Source of the DNA: an uncultured Bacteroidota bacterium
GTDB taxonomy: Bacteria; Bacteroidota; Bacteroidia; AKYH767-A; OLB10
Direction: 5' to 3'
Length of the DNA: 64,000 bases
Assembly (NCBI GenBank): GCA_900696575.1
Contig: CAADHD010000029.1
Span: 1 to 64,000 of the forward strand
The translations under genes were made by a program, and so were the position numbers. How positions within the stretch are numbered: the stretch's first letter is position 1; each line of letters starts with the position of its first letter. The notes beneath the pieces were generated by a model that was not told the origin of the DNA, did no database searches, and saw only the letters and a list, made by a program, of their open reading frames with translations. This document shows positions 55,352 to 64,000 of this stretch, one piece after another.

Positions 55352-56299
55352 ATGGCAATCTCTAAACGGTTGTTTCAGTTATGCACCTTCTTCTTTTTAT
55401 CGCTTTTAACTGAAGTCGTCTTTTCTCAGACAGACAGCATTGCTGCTGCCGATTCTCTGTAGGTTGCCGATGCCGGTGAAGAGGTGATGCAGGATTACCT
55501 TATTCAGACAAGCCGGCCTTTTGCCTGCCGCTTTTTTTCAACCCTTCTTACGCATCGCGATGGTTATACTTCATCAATGGGAAGAAAAGACAACAACTTA
55601 AGGGTTTCGGTTTTAACAGGCGGAGTTCAATTGCTGACCAGAGTGAATGCTAAAACAATTTTAGGGCTGACCATGACCGCTCGCAGGATGATGCTTCATG
55701 AGCGAAATGACCCATTTACAGATATCTTTAAGCCGGATAACAGCCATTATTCGGAATCCTATTTTAGTAATTTGATTTTTCAATCAAGGCATTACGTGTC
55801 GTTAAAGAGCAACCGGCTTTTTATTTCGTGCAATGTCTTTTTTCCGTTGAGTAATGATGCAGAAGTTGTTTTTAAAAACCAGAAAAATCAGGATGCGCTT
55901 TTCAGCCAGGTTAATGCTCAGTTTATTTTGTTCAGAAGATTTTCTGGTTATTTCAGTTTAAACAGGGGCATAAATGCCACGTATCGTATTACGGGTAAGC
56001 CGGTAAATAAAATGGTGATGCGTGGATTTCTGATCCCGGTTTTTCAGCAAAGGCTTTCATCCAGCGTTTTCTTTTCGGCTTCAGCAGAATTGAATATGCT
56101 GCTGGTAAAACCTTTCTTCAATAGTTTATACCTGAATGAAAAGGTTGGAGTATTGGTTTACGGGCCTTTCGGAATTTCATATTCCTTTCAATATGGATAC
56201 TATGCTTTGGGCAAAAATGTAAATGCACAGCATTCTTTTAATGTTTCGCTGAAACGGGAATTCCATGCATTTCCAATCATAAAGTTTAGAAAATCTTAA
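55352..56299 (+). pseudogene. Exported barrel-like protein gene interrupted by an in-frame TAG
   Basis: An ATG at 55352 opens a signal peptide (MAISKRLFQLCTFFFLSLL, cleavage near VFSQ) that runs in frame into a TAG at 55460-55462, after 36 codons. The same frame continues without a stop for 278 codons to 56299. The body is rich in aromatic beta strands (HYVSLKSNRLFISCNVFF, LYLNEKVGVLVYGPFG, FSFQYGYY-like) and suggests an outer-membrane barrel of unknown function. Without read-through the mature part could be made only from an internal GTG/ATG (55484/55487) and would lack an export signal. A recent nonsense mutation or a base-call error is the simplest explanation. Confidence 0.7.
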
Positions 56300-56337
56300 T
56301 GATGATTTGCCTATTGTTGCGTCTCAACATAATGTTT

Positions 56338-56805
56338 ATGAAAAGAGCTCTGACCTGCCTGCTGATCATTTCCGCATTAGCCACAGCGTGTTCAAAAAAG
56401 AAGGATGATAAACCGGCAGCAGATAATTGCCTGCTGAACAATTACTATTTAAAGGCCGACATTTCAGGCGTAGCCTGGTGTGCAAACACTACTTTATTTG
56501 CCGATTATGCCATAGTAATGACCATAAACGGCATCAGTTCGAACGGAGCCACTATGACACTGGAATTAGATGATGTAACAACGGGTACCTATACCATAAA
56601 ACAAGACCGGAATCATATTCTTTACACCAGTTCGCTGGGGGTAGGGTATGAGTCAACCAACGATAACCCCGGTAGTCTTACTATCCTCAGTAACGATACG
56701 GCAAACAATATCATCAATGGCAGTTTCAATGTAACGTTGCGCAGCCCCGTTGCCGGCAATGTAACCGTTAGTAACGGAACATTTAAGTTATTCTACACAG
56801 AATAA
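56338..56805 (+). CDS. Small lipoprotein, DUF6252-like
   Basis: About 155 residues from MKRALTCLLIISALATACSKKKDD, a standard lipoprotein leader (acceptor Cys near residue 18) with a Lys/Asp linker. The body is a beta-sandwich with YLKADISGVAWCANTT, VMTINGISSNGATMTLELDD and NIINGSFNVTLRSP, reminiscent of small Bacteroidota lipoproteins annotated DUF6252, but I am not certain of the family. MFMKRAL at 56332 is an alternative start. It follows the interrupted gene closely and converges on the Rieske gene with 1 nt between stop codons. Confidence 0.68.
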   Translation: MKRALTCLLIISALATACSKKKDDKPAADNCLLNNYYLKADISGVAWCANTTLFADYAIVMTINGISSNGATMTLELDDVTTGTYTIKQDRNHILYTSSLGVGYESTNDNPGSLTILSNDTANNIINGSFNVTLRSPVAGNVTVSNGTFKLFYTE

Positions 56806-56806
56806 T

Positions 56807-57898
56807 TCAGGTAAGATTGGAAGAAATCAATTGATGAAAGTGATGTACGCCCTGTTCGCGGGTTACAGAGTAGCGGCCATGCTGATAAAAACGTGAACGG
56901 ATACCGCGCTGCACCTGCAATACTACTTCTTCGTCTTCCATCTCTACACTGTCAAGCATCAAGGCTGCCTCTGCCTGTGTTTCTTCAAAAACATAAGTAA
57001 GGTAATTGATGACGGTTTTATTAAGCGATAAAGGCCTTACGATATTCACCGATAATCCCCAGGGATAAAAATTTAGCATCAGGTTTGGAAACAGGAAGAA
57101 ATAATAAGCGGCCACTTTTTTTCCGAAATCAGGATGGCCTTCCGGCAGGTTGAATGCCAAAGCGTTTTCTTTGGCGAATCCGGTTTGCAGAACAGCGTAT
57201 TTGAAAGTTTGAGTGGTATAGCTTCCGTAATCAATCAGTTTGTTCAGGCCCGGATGTACATAAGGAATGTGAAATCCTTCCAGATAATTTTCGCAGTACA
57301 ATGCCCAATGTGCATCAATTTCATAATCGCGCGAAAGAGAAGCAAAGTGCCGGAGAGGGCGGCCTTCGAGAAACGACAAATACTTTTTCATTGGAGTAAA
57401 CATATCCTTGGCTTTCCATTTTCCGGTTAGCGAAACAAAAAGCAGGTTCATCCATTGATGGAGTTTAATCTTATGAAGTGAATCACTTTTTTCCGGAAAG
57501 TTTTTTACTTCTTTGAACTCAGGCATGGATTGAAATTTTCCCGTACAGTCGAACAATCTCCCATGATACCGGCAACGGATTTTATCTGCTTTGCAGGGTT
57601 CGGTTATCAGTATGTTTCCGCGATGGGTGCAGACATTGGAAAGGCATGTAAGCTCCTGATTTTCGGATTTGGACAGGAGCAATGGCTCGTTCAGAAAGCC
57701 GCTAAGTAAGGTAAACGGAATCAGATTGTTTTCTCCTACTATCACACTGGCATCGCCAACAAACTGCCAGGAAGGAGCAAATAATTTCTCTTTGGATAAT
57801 TCCAAGAGTTCAATGCTATTGTAAAATTTTTTATCAAGCGTTTCGGCTAAAGCAATTTGCGGATTATGTTTTCTCAAATGTGATTTTGGTGCCGGCAT
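56807..57898 (-). CDS. Rieske non-heme iron oxygenase (aromatic-ring-hydroxylating type, alpha subunit)
   Basis: About 363 residues from MPAPKSHLRKHNPQIALA; a TACTTTTG box at 57923-57930 lies 24 nt upstream and excludes the longer frames. The N-terminal Rieske centre has Cys90-Thr-His92 in CTHRGNI and Cys109-Arg-Tyr-His112 in CRYHGRLFD. The C-terminal domain carries the mononuclear-iron site in ENYLEGFHIPYVHPGL (His-x4-His). No reductase or ferredoxin gene is near, so electrons must come from elsewhere. The substrate is unknown; choline, carnitine-like or aromatic compounds are among the family options. Confidence 0.88.
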   Translation of the reverse strand: MPAPKSHLRKHNPQIALAETLDKKFYNSIELLELSKEKLFAPSWQFVGDASVIVGENNLIPFTLLSGFLNEPLLLSKSENQELTCLSNVCTHRGNILITEPCKADKIRCRYHGRLFDCTGKFQSMPEFKEVKNFPEKSDSLHKIKLHQWMNLLFVSLTGKWKAKDMFTPMKKYLSFLEGRPLRHFASLSRDYEIDAHWALYCENYLEGFHIPYVHPGLNKLIDYGSYTTQTFKYAVLQTGFAKENALAFNLPEGHPDFGKKVAAYYFFLFPNLMLNFYPWGLSVNIVRPLSLNKTVINYLTYVFEETQAEAALMLDSVEMEDEEVVLQVQRGIRSRFYQHGRYSVTREQGVHHFHQLISSNLT

Positions 57899-57922
57899 GA
57901 TATAAATCAGAAAAGAGGAGCA

Positions 57923-57930
57923 CAAAAGTA
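57923..57930 (-). promoter_or_regulatory. -7 box TACTTTTG of the Rieske oxygenase gene
   Basis: Exact minus-strand TAnnTTTG match, 24 nt before the ATG at 57898. Confidence 0.5.
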
Positions 57931-58015
57931 AGCCCTTATTCATTGATTGTTTTTTCAGCAGGTGAAGAAATGGTTTCTGGCAGTTATCAGGCCACTTCAT
58001 TGCAATTGTGCTTAT

Positions 58016-58023
58016 TACATTCG
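58016..58023 (+). promoter_or_regulatory. Near-consensus -7 box TACATTCG of the oxidase subunit III gene
   Basis: One mismatch from TAnnTTTG, 19 nt before the ATG at 58043; it supports that start. Confidence 0.4.
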
Positions 58024-58042
58024 CACCGGAATTTTAATCTCA

Positions 58043-58615
58043 ATGAATACAGTTTCCATGAGTTCAAAAACGTACACCGGAATACCCACACAGAAAATTT
58101 TATTATGGATTGCCATGGTGAGCATGGTGATGATTTTTGCCGGTTTAACCAGTGGTTACCTGGTAAGACACGCAGAAGGAAACTGGTTGGTATTCAGCCT
58201 GCCGGTTGCTTTTTATATTTCAACTGGTTTGATAGTGCTGAGTAGTTTCAGTATGCATTATGCCTTACGTTCAATCAAAAAGGGAAACAAGCAGCATTTA
58301 CTAAACGGGTTGCTTACTACACTTGGCCTGGGGCTGGGATTTTGTTTTACCCAGTTTTTAGGATGGGCAAAATTGGTGCAGATGGGTATTTATTTCACAG
58401 GTAATCCTTCCGGTTCTTTTTTGTATGTCATTACTGCTTTGCATGTTGCTCATCTGGCCGGTGGAATTATTTACCTGATTGCAGTAATTGTAAGAGCATT
58501 GCAAAACAGGTATTCTTCTGAAAATTATTTACCGGTTTCGCTCATCAGTATTTATTGGCACTTTCTGGATGTGCTCTGGGTTTATCTTTTTGTTTTTTTG
58601 GCAGCCATCAGGTAA
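58043..58615 (+). CDS. Heme-copper oxidase subunit III-like protein
   Basis: About 190 residues with five hydrophobic helices: ILLWIAMVSMVMIFAGLTSGYLV, FSLPVAFYISTGLIVLSSFS, LTTLGLGLGFCFTQFLGW, LYVITALHVAHLAGGIIYLI and WHFLDVLWVYLFVFLAAI. ALHVAHLAGG and YWHFLDVLWVYLF are the subunit III signature. The family stabilises the oxygen-reducing core of cytochrome oxidase and aids proton uptake. Start MNTVSMSSKTYTG is chosen over the longer frame because the latter overlaps the Rieske promoter. Subunits I and II are not nearby, so this is a lone copy. Confidence 0.87.
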   Translation: MNTVSMSSKTYTGIPTQKILLWIAMVSMVMIFAGLTSGYLVRHAEGNWLVFSLPVAFYISTGLIVLSSFSMHYALRSIKKGNKQHLLNGLLTTLGLGLGFCFTQFLGWAKLVQMGIYFTGNPSGSFLYVITALHVAHLAGGIIYLIAVIVRALQNRYSSENYLPVSLISIYWHFLDVLWVYLFVFLAAIR

Positions 58616-58640
58616 AAAAATCAGACTGCCGGTAAGGAAG

Positions 58641-59381
58641 TTAAGTCAACTGTGCTTTAAGGTATTCCCTGTTCATCCGCGCTATATTCTCGACCGAAAT
58701 CAATTTAGGACATTCGGCTTCGCAGGCATAGGTGTTGGTGCAGTTACCAAATCCTTCTTCATCCATTTGCGCAACCATTTTCATAACTCTCTCTTTCGCT
58801 TCAACTCTTCCCTGAGGCAATAAAGCCAGTTGAGAGACTTTAGCGGAAACAAACAACATGGCCGAGGCGTTTTTACAGGCAGCCACACAGGCTCCGCAGC
58901 CAATGCAGGCGGCAGCAGAAAACGCCATATCAGCATCCTCTTTGGGAATCAGAATATTATTTGCTTCCTGTGCATTGCCTGTATTCACGGATACAAAGCC
59001 ACCGGCTGACATTATTCTATCGAATGATGAGCGGTCAACGGCTAAATCTTTAATAACCGGAAAAGCATCGGCCCTCCAGGGTTCAACAGTTATGGTATCA
59101 CCATCTTTAAAACTGCGCATGTGCAGCTGGCAGGTGGTTACTCCGCGCAGCGGTCCGTGAGGCCGGCCATTGATGTACATGCTGCACATACCGCAGATGC
59201 CTTCTCGGCAATCGTGATCAAAGGCTACGGGGTCTTCACTATTACGGATGAGTTTTTCATTCAACACATCCATCATTTCAAGAAACGACATGTCGGGCGA
59301 AACATCAGCAAGCTGATATGTTTGAAAGGAGCCTTTGTCGTTTCCGTTCTTCTGCCGCCAGATTTTAAGGGTGATATTCAT
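58641..59381 (-). CDS. sdhB: Succinate dehydrogenase / fumarate reductase iron-sulfur subunit
   Basis: About 246 residues from [13 protein letters not shown]; the longer frame runs back into sdhA. It carries electrons from the flavin to the membrane subunit. The [2Fe-2S] ligands are in CREGICGMC with the later Cys of TTCQLH; the other clusters are held by [11 protein letters not shown] and [13 protein letters not shown]. The stop of sdhA lies 19 nt upstream on the same strand. With sdhC and sdhA it forms the three-subunit (type B) complex common in Bacteroidota. Confidence 0.95.
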   Translation of the reverse strand: MNITLKIWRQKNGNDKGSFQTYQLADVSPDMSFLEMMDVLNEKLIRNSEDPVAFDHDCREGICGMCSMYINGRPHGPLRGVTTCQLHMRSFKDGDTITVEPWRADAFPVIKDLAVDRSSFDRIMSAGGFVSVNTGNAQEANNILIPKEDADMAFSAAACIGCGACVAACKNASAMLFVSAKVSQLALLPQGRVEAKERVMKMVAQMDEEGFGNCTNTYACEAECPKLISVENIARMNREYLKAQLT

Positions 59382-59400
59382 AGTTGAATCTGAAAATTGA

Positions 59401-61377
59401 TTACTTATAACTTCTCTGAGCAATTTTAATATTTTCAAACTGCAATTCTTCCTTATGAAGCTGCCATTCATTTCCTTTGTATTCCCATGATGCCACATAA
59501 GCATATTTATCATCATCACGCATAGCTTCTCCTTCTTCAGTCTGAAATTCTTCGCGAAAATGGCCACCGCAACTTTCATTTCGCTGCAGAGCATCCATGC
59601 ACATTAATTCTCCCAGTTCAAGAAAATCAGCCACTCGTCCTGCTTTTTCAAGTTCAGGATTAAACTCATTGGCAGAACCTGGAACACGTACATCTTTCCA
59701 GAATTCTTCTCTTAAAGCACGTATTTCCTGAATGGCTTCTTTCAATCCTTTTTCGTTTCGGGCCATACCGCATTTGTCCCACATGATTTTTCCAAGCTTG
59801 CGGTGAAAATGATCTACGGGTTGAGTCCCTTTTATTTCGAAAAAACGGTTTATTGTTTCGCTGACTTTTTTCTCGGCTTCAACAAAAGCCTCACTATCGG
59901 TAGGAATGGCTTTGGTTCGGATTTCATTCGATAGATAAGCGCCAATGGTATATGGAATCACAAAGTATCCGTCAGCCAGTCCCTGCATCAGTGCCGAAGC
60001 ACCAAGCCGGTTGGCTCCATGATCGCTGAAATTGGCTTCGCCCAATGCGTACAGACCGGGAATGGTGGTCATCAGATTGTAATCAACCCATAAACCTCCC
60101 ATGGTGTAATGCACGGCCGGATAAATGCGCATGGGTACTTCGTAGGGATCTTCTCCGGTAATCTGTTTGTACATATCGAACAGGTTGCCATACTTTTCGG
60201 TGATGACTTCGCGTCCTAACCGTTTAATTTCTTCTTCCGATGGATGGTGCATACCGCGCTTGTTGGCTTCCAGCGTTCCGTAGCGTTTCATATTGAAGCT
60301 GAAGTCAAGATATACAGCCATTTTGCTGGTGCCTACACCATACCCTGCATCGCAGCGTTCTTTGGCAGCGCGTGAGGCTACATCGCGCGGAACAAGGTTT
60401 CCAAAAGCCGGATATCTTCTTTCTAAGTAATAATCGCGTTCGTCTTCCGGTATGTCATTCGGATTACGTTTATCATCTTTTTGTTTCGGCACCCATATTC
60501 GTCCGTCATTACGCAACGATTCGCTCATCAATGTCAGTTTACTTTGATGATCTCCGCTTACCGGTATGCAGGTAGGATGTATTTGCGTGAAACAGGGATT
60601 TCCGAAGAATGCTCCGCGTTTATGTGCTTTCCAGGCTGCGGTTACATTGCTGCCCATAGCATTGGTAGAAAGATAGAACACATTTCCGTATCCGCCTGAA
60701 CAAAGCAGTACGGCATGGCCAAAGTGACGCTCCAATTTTCCTGAAATCAAATCGCGGGCTATGATACCGCGGCATTTACCATCAATCACAACCACATCAA
60801 GCATTTCATGGCGTGCATACATTTTAACAGTTCCCATACCTGTCTGGCGCATCAAAGCACTGTAAGCGCCCAATAACAGTTGCTGCCCGGTTTGGCCGGC
60901 TGCATAAAAAGTACGTTGTACCTGTGTTCCGCCAAAAGAGCGGTTGCTGAGATAGCCGCCATATTCACGGGCAAACGGAACTCCCTGTGCCACACATTGG
61001 TCAATAATGTTAGCACTTACTTCGGCCAGGCGATACACATTGGCTTCGCGGGCACGGTAATCGCCTCCTTTAATGGTGTCATAAAACAAACGGTAAACAC
61101 TGTCGCCATCATTCTGATAATTTTTGGCTGCATTGATGCCGCCCTGTGCAGCAATGCTGTGTGCCCTTCGGGCCGAATCCTGAAAGCAGAATACTTTCAC
61201 CTTATAACCCATTTCAGCCAGTGATGCAGCGGCTGATGCGCCTGCCAGCCCTGAGCCTACCACAATTATTTCAAGACTGCGCTTGTTGGCAGGATTGACC
61301 AATGGAATGGTTGAGCGGTATTTAGTCCATTTCTGTTCCAGCGGACCGGGCGGAATTTTGCTGTCGAGAGTATTCAT
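59401..61377 (-). CDS. sdhA: Succinate dehydrogenase / fumarate reductase flavoprotein subunit
   Basis: A 658-residue FAD-containing catalytic subunit that oxidises succinate to fumarate on the cytoplasmic face of the membrane. The FAD-binding loop [16 protein letters not shown] lies near residues 35-50, the covalent-FAD region in [18 protein letters not shown], the active-site segment in [12 protein letters not shown] and GGLWVDYN, and the late [21 protein letters not shown]. The intact ATG is 3 nt from the edge of the S23 cassette, so its ribosome-binding region has been replaced by the cassette's repeat. Confidence 0.96.
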   Translation of the reverse strand: MNTLDSKIPPGPLEQKWTKYRSTIPLVNPANKRSLEIIVVGSGLAGASAAASLAEMGYKVKVFCFQDSARRAHSIAAQGGINAAKNYQNDGDSVYRLFYDTIKGGDYRAREANVYRLAEVSANIIDQCVAQGVPFAREYGGYLSNRSFGGTQVQRTFYAAGQTGQQLLLGAYSALMRQTGMGTVKMYARHEMLDVVVIDGKCRGIIARDLISGKLERHFGHAVLLCSGGYGNVFYLSTNAMGSNVTAAWKAHKRGAFFGNPCFTQIHPTCIPVSGDHQSKLTLMSESLRNDGRIWVPKQKDDKRNPNDIPEDERDYYLERRYPAFGNLVPRDVASRAAKERCDAGYGVGTSKMAVYLDFSFNMKRYGTLEANKRGMHHPSEEEIKRLGREVITEKYGNLFDMYKQITGEDPYEVPMRIYPAVHYTMGGLWVDYNLMTTIPGLYALGEANFSDHGANRLGASALMQGLADGYFVIPYTIGAYLSNEIRTKAIPTDSEAFVEAEKKVSETINRFFEIKGTQPVDHFHRKLGKIMWDKCGMARNEKGLKEAIQEIRALREEFWKDVRVPGSANEFNPELEKAGRVADFLELGELMCMDALQRNESCGGHFREEFQTEEGEAMRDDDKYAYVASWEYKGNEWQLHKEELQFENIKIAQRSYK

Positions 61378-61379
61378 TG

Positions 61380-61415
<36 letters not shown>

Positions 61416-61539
61416 ATGAAAACAGTCATTGGAATTGTGATATTAGGGAATATTTTCAGAGTGTTCAGTAAGTATAGATGGTTTACAGAATACTTGATGT
61501 ACCGTTCAGTGTTGTTTAATAATACCAGACTTAAAAAAA

Positions 61540-61911
61540 TCATGCATGAACTTTTATTTGATTTTCCATAGACTTTTGAAATCCAGAAATCATTCTTTTA
61601 ATTTCAGTAATGGAGATGATAGTGTCATTGAATGCTTCATCATTCAAAAAATTTAAATTTCCGGCAATTACAATCTGGGTTTCCATTTCATAGGAAGAAC
61701 CCAAAGAAACCTGAAGAAAATAACAAAATTCTTTTTCAGAATTTCTGCCGGCACCCTCTGCGATATTCGATGCAATGGCAACAGCAGCCCTTCTGATTTG
61801 GCTTATTATTCCGAATTTTTCTTCTGCAGGAAAGTTTTTAGTAAGCGAATAAATTTTAGTTGACAACTCAATTGCCTTTTGCCATACCTTTAAATTTCTG
61901 AAGTTGTGCAT
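61540..61911 (-). CDS. S23-family four-helix-bundle protein (23S rRNA IVS-type)
   Basis: A 123-residue protein with the family pattern: FRNLKVWQKAIELSTKIYSL (helix 1), NFPAEEKFGIISQIRRAAVAI with ASNIAEGAGR (helix 2), EFCYFLQVSLGSSYEMETQI (helix 3) and a final helix ITEIKRMISGFQKS. The family is structurally related to the Avd accessory proteins of diversity-generating retroelements and occurs in intervening sequences of 23S rRNA genes; its biochemical role is not established. It is the only clear gene of the inverted-repeat cassette and lies between sdhC and sdhA on their strand, so it is probably transcribed with them. Confidence 0.92.
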   Translation of the reverse strand: MHNFRNLKVWQKAIELSTKIYSLTKNFPAEEKFGIISQIRRAAVAIASNIAEGAGRNSEKEFCYFLQVSLGSSYEMETQIVIAGNLNFLNDEAFNDTIISITEIKRMISGFQKSMENQIKVHA

Positions 61912-61918
61912 TTTTAAT

Positions 61919-61945
61919 ATCTTCTACTTTTTACTTTCTACTAAC
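61919..61945. repeat. Right inverted terminal repeat of the S23 cassette
   Basis: Complement of GTTAGTAGAAAG + TAAAAAGTAGAA. It lies 7 nt upstream of the S23 start and 2 nt after the sdhC stop. Confidence 0.85.
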
Positions 61946-61947
61946 CT

Positions 61948-62637
61948 TCATCCAATCCATCCCATATACACCGCCATAGGCATCATAGCAAAAACCAACG
62001 GAACAATTAAAGAAAACAACATACCAATGGTTTTTATAGCCGGTGTGTATTTTTTGTGATTAATTCCCAAGGATTGAAAAGCGCTTTGAAAGCCGTGCAT
62101 GAGGTGATAAGCGAGTGAAATCATTCCAAGCGTGTAAACTATAACAACCCATCCCTGTGAGAAAACTATTTTCATTTCGCCAAACATATCATCGTATTCG
62201 TGGCCGTCAATTAAAACAGTTCCGCTTTCAAGGCCTGTAAAACGGGCGCCTGTCCAGAAATGCCGGAGATGGATAATCAGAAAAATCAGAATCAGTGTTC
62301 CCAGTAATCCCATCCAGCGCGAATACCATTTGCTGTTGGCATCGGCTCCTGAAACGGCATAACCAATGCTTCGGGCTTTTTGATTCATGCGGGTCAAAAT
62401 AAGCGACTGGATAATGTGCCAGATGATTCCGGCAAACAATACAATTTCCATGGTACGGATAACTGGATTGGTGGCCATGAAATGAGCGGCACGGTTAAAA
62501 GTCTCACCGCCATCATTCACAAAAATCAAAGCATTGATGGAACAGTGAACCACAAGAAATGAAATCAGAAAAAGGCCGGTAATGCCCATAGCCAATTTGC
62601 GGCCTATGGAAGCGGTAAAAATTTTGGTAAGCGACAT
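61948..62637 (-). CDS. sdhC: Succinate dehydrogenase cytochrome b subunit
   Basis: A 229-residue membrane anchor with five helices (MAMGITGLFLISFLVVHCSI-like first helix, VIRTMEIVLFAGIIWHIIQS, WMGLLGTLILIFLIIHL, VVIVYTLGMISLAYHLMHG, TIGMLFSLIVPLVFAMMPM) and His residues at helix positions suited to ligate haem b (HCSIN, WHIIQS, IIHLRHF, YHLMHG). It passes electrons to menaquinone or receives them. It is the first gene of sdhCAB, with a -7 box 62 nt upstream, and is followed directly by the S23 cassette. Confidence 0.93.
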   Translation of the reverse strand: MSLTKIFTASIGRKLAMGITGLFLISFLVVHCSINALIFVNDGGETFNRAAHFMATNPVIRTMEIVLFAGIIWHIIQSLILTRMNQKARSIGYAVSGADANSKWYSRWMGLLGTLILIFLIIHLRHFWTGARFTGLESGTVLIDGHEYDDMFGEMKIVFSQGWVVIVYTLGMISLAYHLMHGFQSAFQSLGINHKKYTPAIKTIGMLFSLIVPLVFAMMPMAVYMGWIG

Positions 62638-62699
62638 ATATTTCGGTTAACTCTCTATCAGCCTTCCGAAAACAAAGCCGGAGGCTGTTTGGTTAAGCG

Positions 62700-62707
62700 C
62701 AAAAGTA
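62700..62707 (-). promoter_or_regulatory. -7 box TACTTTTG of the sdh operon
   Basis: Exact minus-strand TAnnTTTG match 62 nt before the sdhC ATG. Confidence 0.45.
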
Positions 62708-62746
62708 ATTTTTCGGGTTCAATTGAACAGGATGTTAAATAAAAAA

Positions 62747-62769
62747 GGCAGGCGCCTGATTCGCCTGCC
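62747..62769 (-). terminator. Intrinsic terminator of the asparagine synthetase gene
   Basis: A perfect 8-bp GC-rich stem (GGCAGGCG/CGCCTGCC) with a 7-nt loop is followed on the minus strand by TTTTTTATTT. A second, weaker hairpin (GTCAATC/GATTGAC, 62793-62817) lies between it and the gene. Confidence 0.82.
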
Positions 62770-62865
62770 CGACCGATAAATTAACTAAAGCCGTCAATCT
62801 GCTGAAAAATGATTGACAGCCTTAAGACGCTGAAAGCAGCCCTTCTGCTTCCTTGACTTTAAACT

Positions 62866-64000
62866 TCAGCAGAAGTTCTTCAAAAAATAATTCAATGTGG
62901 CTAACCTCCATACTAAAGCAGCATGCTTGTTATCTCCTTTTCTGAATCGGGCAATAATTTTATCAGCCTTGGGCTTATCAATAAATCCTGCATGTTCAAA
63001 TCCCGTTTCAAGCAAATGTTTCAGAGGGCCGCGCAACCATTTTACTTCACCGGGTGTAACAAATCCTTTTTTGTCTTTACGCTCTTCAATAGCTTTTGGC
63101 AGTATGCCGCTAAGCGCTTTACGCATGATGTACTTGGAAACCGTTCCGTTCATTTTTTCCTCTGTTCTTAACCTAAAGGCAAATTCCACTAAGCGATGGT
63201 CAAGAAACGGCACCCTCGATTCAACCGAAAAAGCCATGCTGTTGCGGTCTTCGTAATGCAGGAGCGAGGGAAGGCTGGTTTTGAACATCAAATGATACAG
63301 AAAATTATCCACCCTGTTTCCTTTCACATACTTTAAAAGAAATGGCGAAGGGGTACACCGTTCATTACACATAAACGGAAAGTAATTTCTGAACTCAATT
63401 CCGTAAAGCGATTGCTCATCATTGAAAACAGACAGTATGCTTTTAGAAAAGTGAATGATTTGTTGTGAAGTTGTAAGATTCAAAGAACGCCCGACAGAAG
63501 CCGTATGGCTTAACGCTTTTCCAAATTTCAGCGCACGCAGGTAATCAGCCGCTATGCGATAATGTGTATGCATGTAGCCGGCTAAGTATTCATCGCTGCC
63601 CTGTCCGTCAAGCACTACTTTTATTTTATGTTCACCAATCAGCTTCATCAGGAAATACTGCGAAATGAAAGAACTGCCTGTACAGGGTACATCGGCATAA
63701 AATAAAGCATGATGAAAATGCTCTTCGATTTCATTTTGTGATGGTGTGAAATAATGCGGAATAACAGCAGGATATTGGTTGATTACCTCCCGGATGAATG
63801 GCCTTTCATCCACATCACCCTCTCCTTCGTAGTAAACAGAAAAGGCATGATACTCCCTGTCGGGATGAAGTTTCTGCACCATGCTTACAATAGCCGAACT
63901 GTCTAATCCACCGCTTAAACAACTGGCTACCTGAACATCACTGCGCAAATGAATGCTCACGCTTTCGGTAAATAATTCAAGAAATTTTTCACGCTTCTCT
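62866..64000 (-). CDS. asnB: Asparagine synthetase (glutamine-hydrolysing), C-terminal part (partial)
   Basis: The frame is open to the window edge (upstream residues EKREKFLELFTESV precede the first candidate start), so the N-terminal glutaminase domain lies outside. The synthetase domain has the PP-loop SCLSGGLDSSAI for ATP binding, LDGQGSDEYLAGYM, and VESRVPFLDHRLVEFAF. It makes asparagine from aspartate, glutamine and ATP, or modifies a sugar or peptide in the class found in polysaccharide loci; which of the two cannot be decided without the missing part. A terminator follows it. Confidence 0.88.
   Translation of the reverse strand, partial: EKREKFLELFTESVSIHLRSDVQVASCLSGGLDSSAIVSMVQKLHPDREYHAFSVYYEGEGDVDERPFIREVINQYPAVIPHYFTPSQNEIEEHFHHALFYADVPCTGSSFISQYFLMKLIGEHKIKVVLDGQGSDEYLAGYMHTHYRIAADYLRALKFGKALSHTASVGRSLNLTTSQQIIHFSKSILSVFNDEQSLYGIEFRNYFPFMCNERCTPSPFLLKYVKGNRVDNFLYHLMFKTSLPSLLHYEDRNSMAFSVESRVPFLDHRLVEFAFRLRTEEKMNGTVSKYIMRKALSGILPKAIEERKDKKGFVTPGEVKWLRGPLKHLLETGFEHAGFIDKPKADKIIARFRKGDNKHAALVWRLATLNYFLKNFC

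Overview
The window looks like a chromosomal segment of an uncultured or little-studied member of the Bacteroidota. The evidence is the set of type IX secretion (T9SS) cargo proteins with C-terminal type A or type B sorting domains, the Bacteroidota-specific families (DUF1599, BT_3928-like DoxX, DUF4837, DUF4833, DUF5686, WbqC next to signal peptidase I, a TPR/PD40/OmpA protein of PorE-like architecture), a three-subunit succinate dehydrogenase (sdhCAB), and a recurring TAnnTTTG box just upstream of many genes, the -7 element of Bacteroidota primary-sigma promoters. I cannot assign an order or genus.

Layout. 1-7 kb: the tail of a T9SS cargo protein, purT, a large PKD/Cna-B-like T9SS protein, a helical-repeat protein, a small T9SS protein and rsmI. 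7-17.7 kb: DoxX/DUF1599 pair, folP, an NTF2-like lipoprotein, a large propeller/barrel protein with a degenerate peptidase-MA domain, an M20 amidohydrolase, purN, a cystathionine gamma-synthase/lyase and a TrkA-type K+ channel regulator. 17.8-28.9 kb: GDSL T9SS protein, PorE-like OmpA protein, TMEM220-like protein, RluE-type pseudouridine synthase, a repeat-bearing intergenic region, DUF5686 protein, CDP-alcohol phosphatidyltransferase, DUF4833, MORN-like protein, WbqC and LepB. 29-36 kb: lepA, then an ECF sigma factor, a membrane anti-sigma-like protein ending in a gliding-type (CHU_C-like) domain, and a 1225-residue type B T9SS adhesin, closed by a strong terminator. 36-39.6 kb: metF, DUF4837, MltD-type lytic transglycosylase.

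39.7-55.2 kb is a polysaccharide locus: a TagO/WecA-type and a WcaJ-type initiating transferase, a predicted outer-membrane barrel, two glycosyltransferases, a nucleotide-sugar epimerase, a Wzx flippase, a Wzy-like polymerase, a lipoprotein glycoside hydrolase and four sulfotransferases, most in one tightly packed minus-strand operon. It is best read as a Wzx/Wzy-dependent sulfated surface or exopolysaccharide pathway. Export genes (wza/wzc) and PAPS synthesis genes are not in the window. 55.3-58.6 kb holds a gene interrupted by an in-frame amber codon, a lipoprotein, a Rieske oxygenase and a lone cytochrome oxidase subunit III. 58.6-62.6 kb is sdhCAB, split between sdhC and sdhA by a 565-bp cassette that encodes an S23-family four-helix-bundle protein and is bounded by near-perfect inverted repeats. 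The window ends inside an asparagine synthetase gene.

The three items most worth follow-up are the inverted-repeat S23 cassette in the sdh operon, the sigma/anti-sigma pair whose anti-sigma-like partner carries the same type of C-terminal domain as the adjacent T9SS adhesin, and the four-sulfotransferase polysaccharide operon. I saw no tRNA, rRNA, CRISPR array, transposase or prophage.
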